A stretch of 7,414 bases of DNA from Burkholderiaceae bacterium (GTDB lineage: Bacteria; Pseudomonadota; Gammaproteobacteria; Burkholderiales; Burkholderiaceae). The notes below the pieces were generated by a model. It ran no database searches. It saw only the letters and a program-made list of their open reading frames with translations, and was not told the DNA's origin. A program made the position numbers and the translations under genes. Where the stretch lies: the NCBI GenBank assembly GCA_025057735.1, contig JANWUU010000084.1, forward strand, positions 1 through 7,414. Reading direction: 5' to 3'. Below, in pieces: positions 6,479 to 7,414 of this stretch (within the stretch, counting starts at the first letter, position 1; each line of letters starts with the position of its first letter).

Positions 6479-7414
6479 GCGAGCGTCCGGCAAACGGGGA
6501 GGTGGCGCGCCGTCAGCCCGCCGTGCTGGTCGTCGACGACGAGGCGGACCTGCGCGAGCTGTTGACGCTGACGCTGGTTCGGCTCGGGTTGGATGTCGAC
6601 AGCGCCGCCTCGCTGTCCGAGGCGCGCGCGCTGTTGGCCCGCAACCGCTACGCCTTGGTGCTGACCGACATGCGCCTGACCGACGGCGTCGGCCTGGACC
6701 TGGTGCGCGAGATCGCCGGCCGCGGCGGGCCGCCGGTGGCAGTGATCACCGCCTTCGGCAGCGCGGAGAACGCCGTGGCGGCCCTGAAGGCGGGCGCATT
6801 CGACTATGTGACCAAGCCGGTCGATCTGGACCAGTTGCGCCTGCTGGTCCGCTCCGCGCTGCGCGAGCCGGGGATGCCGCAGGCGGCCGGGGCGGAGGAC
6901 GGCGGTGCGCTGGCACGCCTGATCGGCGAGTCGGCGGCCATGCGGCAATTGCGCGGGATGATCGCGCGGCTGGCGCACAGCATGGCGCCGGTGGCGATCT
7001 ACGGCGAATCGGGCAGCGGCAAGGAACTGGTGGCGCGCGCGATCCACGAGCAGTCGGCGCGCCGCGCCGGCCCCTTCGTCGCCGTCAACTGCGGGGCGAT
7101 TCCCGAGACGCTGATGGAGGCCGAGTTCTTCGGCTACAAAAAAGGGGCTTTCACCGGCGCCGATCGCGACCGCGACGGGTTCTTCCAGGCCGCCGGTGGC
7201 GGCACGTTGTTCCTCGACGAAGTGGCCGAACTGCCCCTGCCGATGCAGGTCAAGCTGCTGCGAGCGATCCAGGAGCGGCGTGTGCGCAAGGTCGGCGCCA
7301 CGGTTGAGGAGCCGGTCGACGTGCGCATCCTGAGCGCCACCCATCAGGACCTGGCGAAGCTGGTGGCGGCCGGGCGCTTCCGCCAGGATTTGTATTACCG
7401 CCTCAACGTGATCG
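6475..7414 (+). CDS. pilR: Sigma-54-dependent response regulator PilR, 3' truncated by window edge
   Basis: NtrC-type activator that, once phosphorylated by PilS, remodels RNA polymerase-sigma-54 at target promoters, classically pilA. The first 313 codons are present. The receiver domain (about 17-130) has the acidic pocket DDE (21-23), phosphoacceptor D65 in [10 protein letters not shown]92 and K114 (TKPVD). The AAA+ domain starts near residue 150 with [12 protein letters not shown] and has Walker A GESGSGKE (177-184), the sigma-54 contact loop GAFTGA (224-229), Walker B TLFLDE (244-249), a sensor I region SATHQDL (287-293) and candidate arginine fingers R303 and R309 in [14 protein letters not shown], where the window ends. 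The rest of AAA+ and the Fis-type DNA-binding domain lie outside. [19 protein letters not shown] and [13 protein letters not shown] agree closely with PilR as I recall it. The start codon overlaps the pilS stop by 4 bp, implying coupled translation. Confidence 0.95.
   Translation, partial: MSERPANGEVARRQPAVLVVDDEADLRELLTLTLVRLGLDVDSAASLSEARALLARNRYALVLTDMRLTDGVGLDLVREIAGRGGPPVAVITAFGSAENAVAALKAGAFDYVTKPVDLDQLRLLVRSALREPGMPQAAGAEDGGALARLIGESAAMRQLRGMIARLAHSMAPVAIYGESGSGKELVARAIHEQSARRAGPFVAVNCGAIPETLMEAEFFGYKKGAFTGADRDRDGFFQAAGGGTLFLDEVAELPLPMQVKLLRAIQERRVRKVGATVEEPVDVRILSATHQDLAKLVAAGRFRQDLYYRLNVI

Noticed and set aside
7138..7147. A6G4 run at the GAFTGA region of pilR as a possible programmed frameshift.
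   Set aside because: It is read as TAC AAA AAA GGG, which is not in the phase of a classical A-AAA-AAG slip site. It simply encodes the conserved YKKGAF motif, and the frame stays open with correct motifs after it.
6063..7307. Plus-strand open frame (414 codons) spanning the pilS end and pilR.
   Set aside because: Out of frame with both PilS and PilR; the PilR frame starting at 6475 carries every receiver and AAA+ motif in order, and this one carries none.

Overview
This 7.4 kb window has very high GC content (roughly two thirds or more by eye) and reads as ordinary chromosomal DNA of a proteobacterium, most likely a betaproteobacterium. The evidence is protein content and gene order: a bacterial-type prolyl-tRNA synthetase followed by a small lytic transglycosylase, then ffh facing a divergent CcsA/HemX-like gene, a PP0621-family protein, and the PilS/PilR two-component pair. 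I recall this order from betaproteobacterial genomes; I could not run a search. No mobile elements, tRNAs, rRNAs, CRISPR arrays or clear signs of horizontal transfer were seen. Codon use looks uniform throughout.

Layout. Positions 1-1518 (+) hold proS without its first ~69 codons. Positions 1481-2143 (+) hold a secreted SLT-type lytic transglycosylase whose start overlaps the proS end by 38 bp. Positions 2144-2246 are a GC-rich convergent gap. Positions 2247-3629 (-) hold ffh, the SRP GTPase. Positions 3630-3699 are a divergent control region with a small AT-rich patch. Positions 3700-7414 (+) hold four tightly packed genes that look like one operon: a CcsA/HemX-like eight-helix membrane protein, a 77-residue PP0621-family protein with a putative metal-binding cysteine/histidine cluster, the sensor kinase PilS and the sigma-54 activator PilR. 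PilR is cut off by the window end inside its AAA+ domain.

How the genes work together. ProRS charges tRNA-Pro, and Ffh with 4.5S RNA delivers nascent membrane proteins to FtsY; both are housekeeping. The lytic transglycosylase trims peptidoglycan. PilS and PilR normally control sigma-54-dependent pilin (pilA) transcription and hence type IV pilus production. The first two genes of the four-gene cluster have no established role in that control, and their linkage is the most interesting contextual point.

I did not find a previously undescribed system. Second-look items at DNA level are a perfect 16-bp inverted repeat inside pilS, G7 and T7 tracts in pilS, the latter followed by a strong Shine-Dalgarno-like sequence and an in-frame ATG, and the overlapping, possibly Tat-type start of the transglycosylase.
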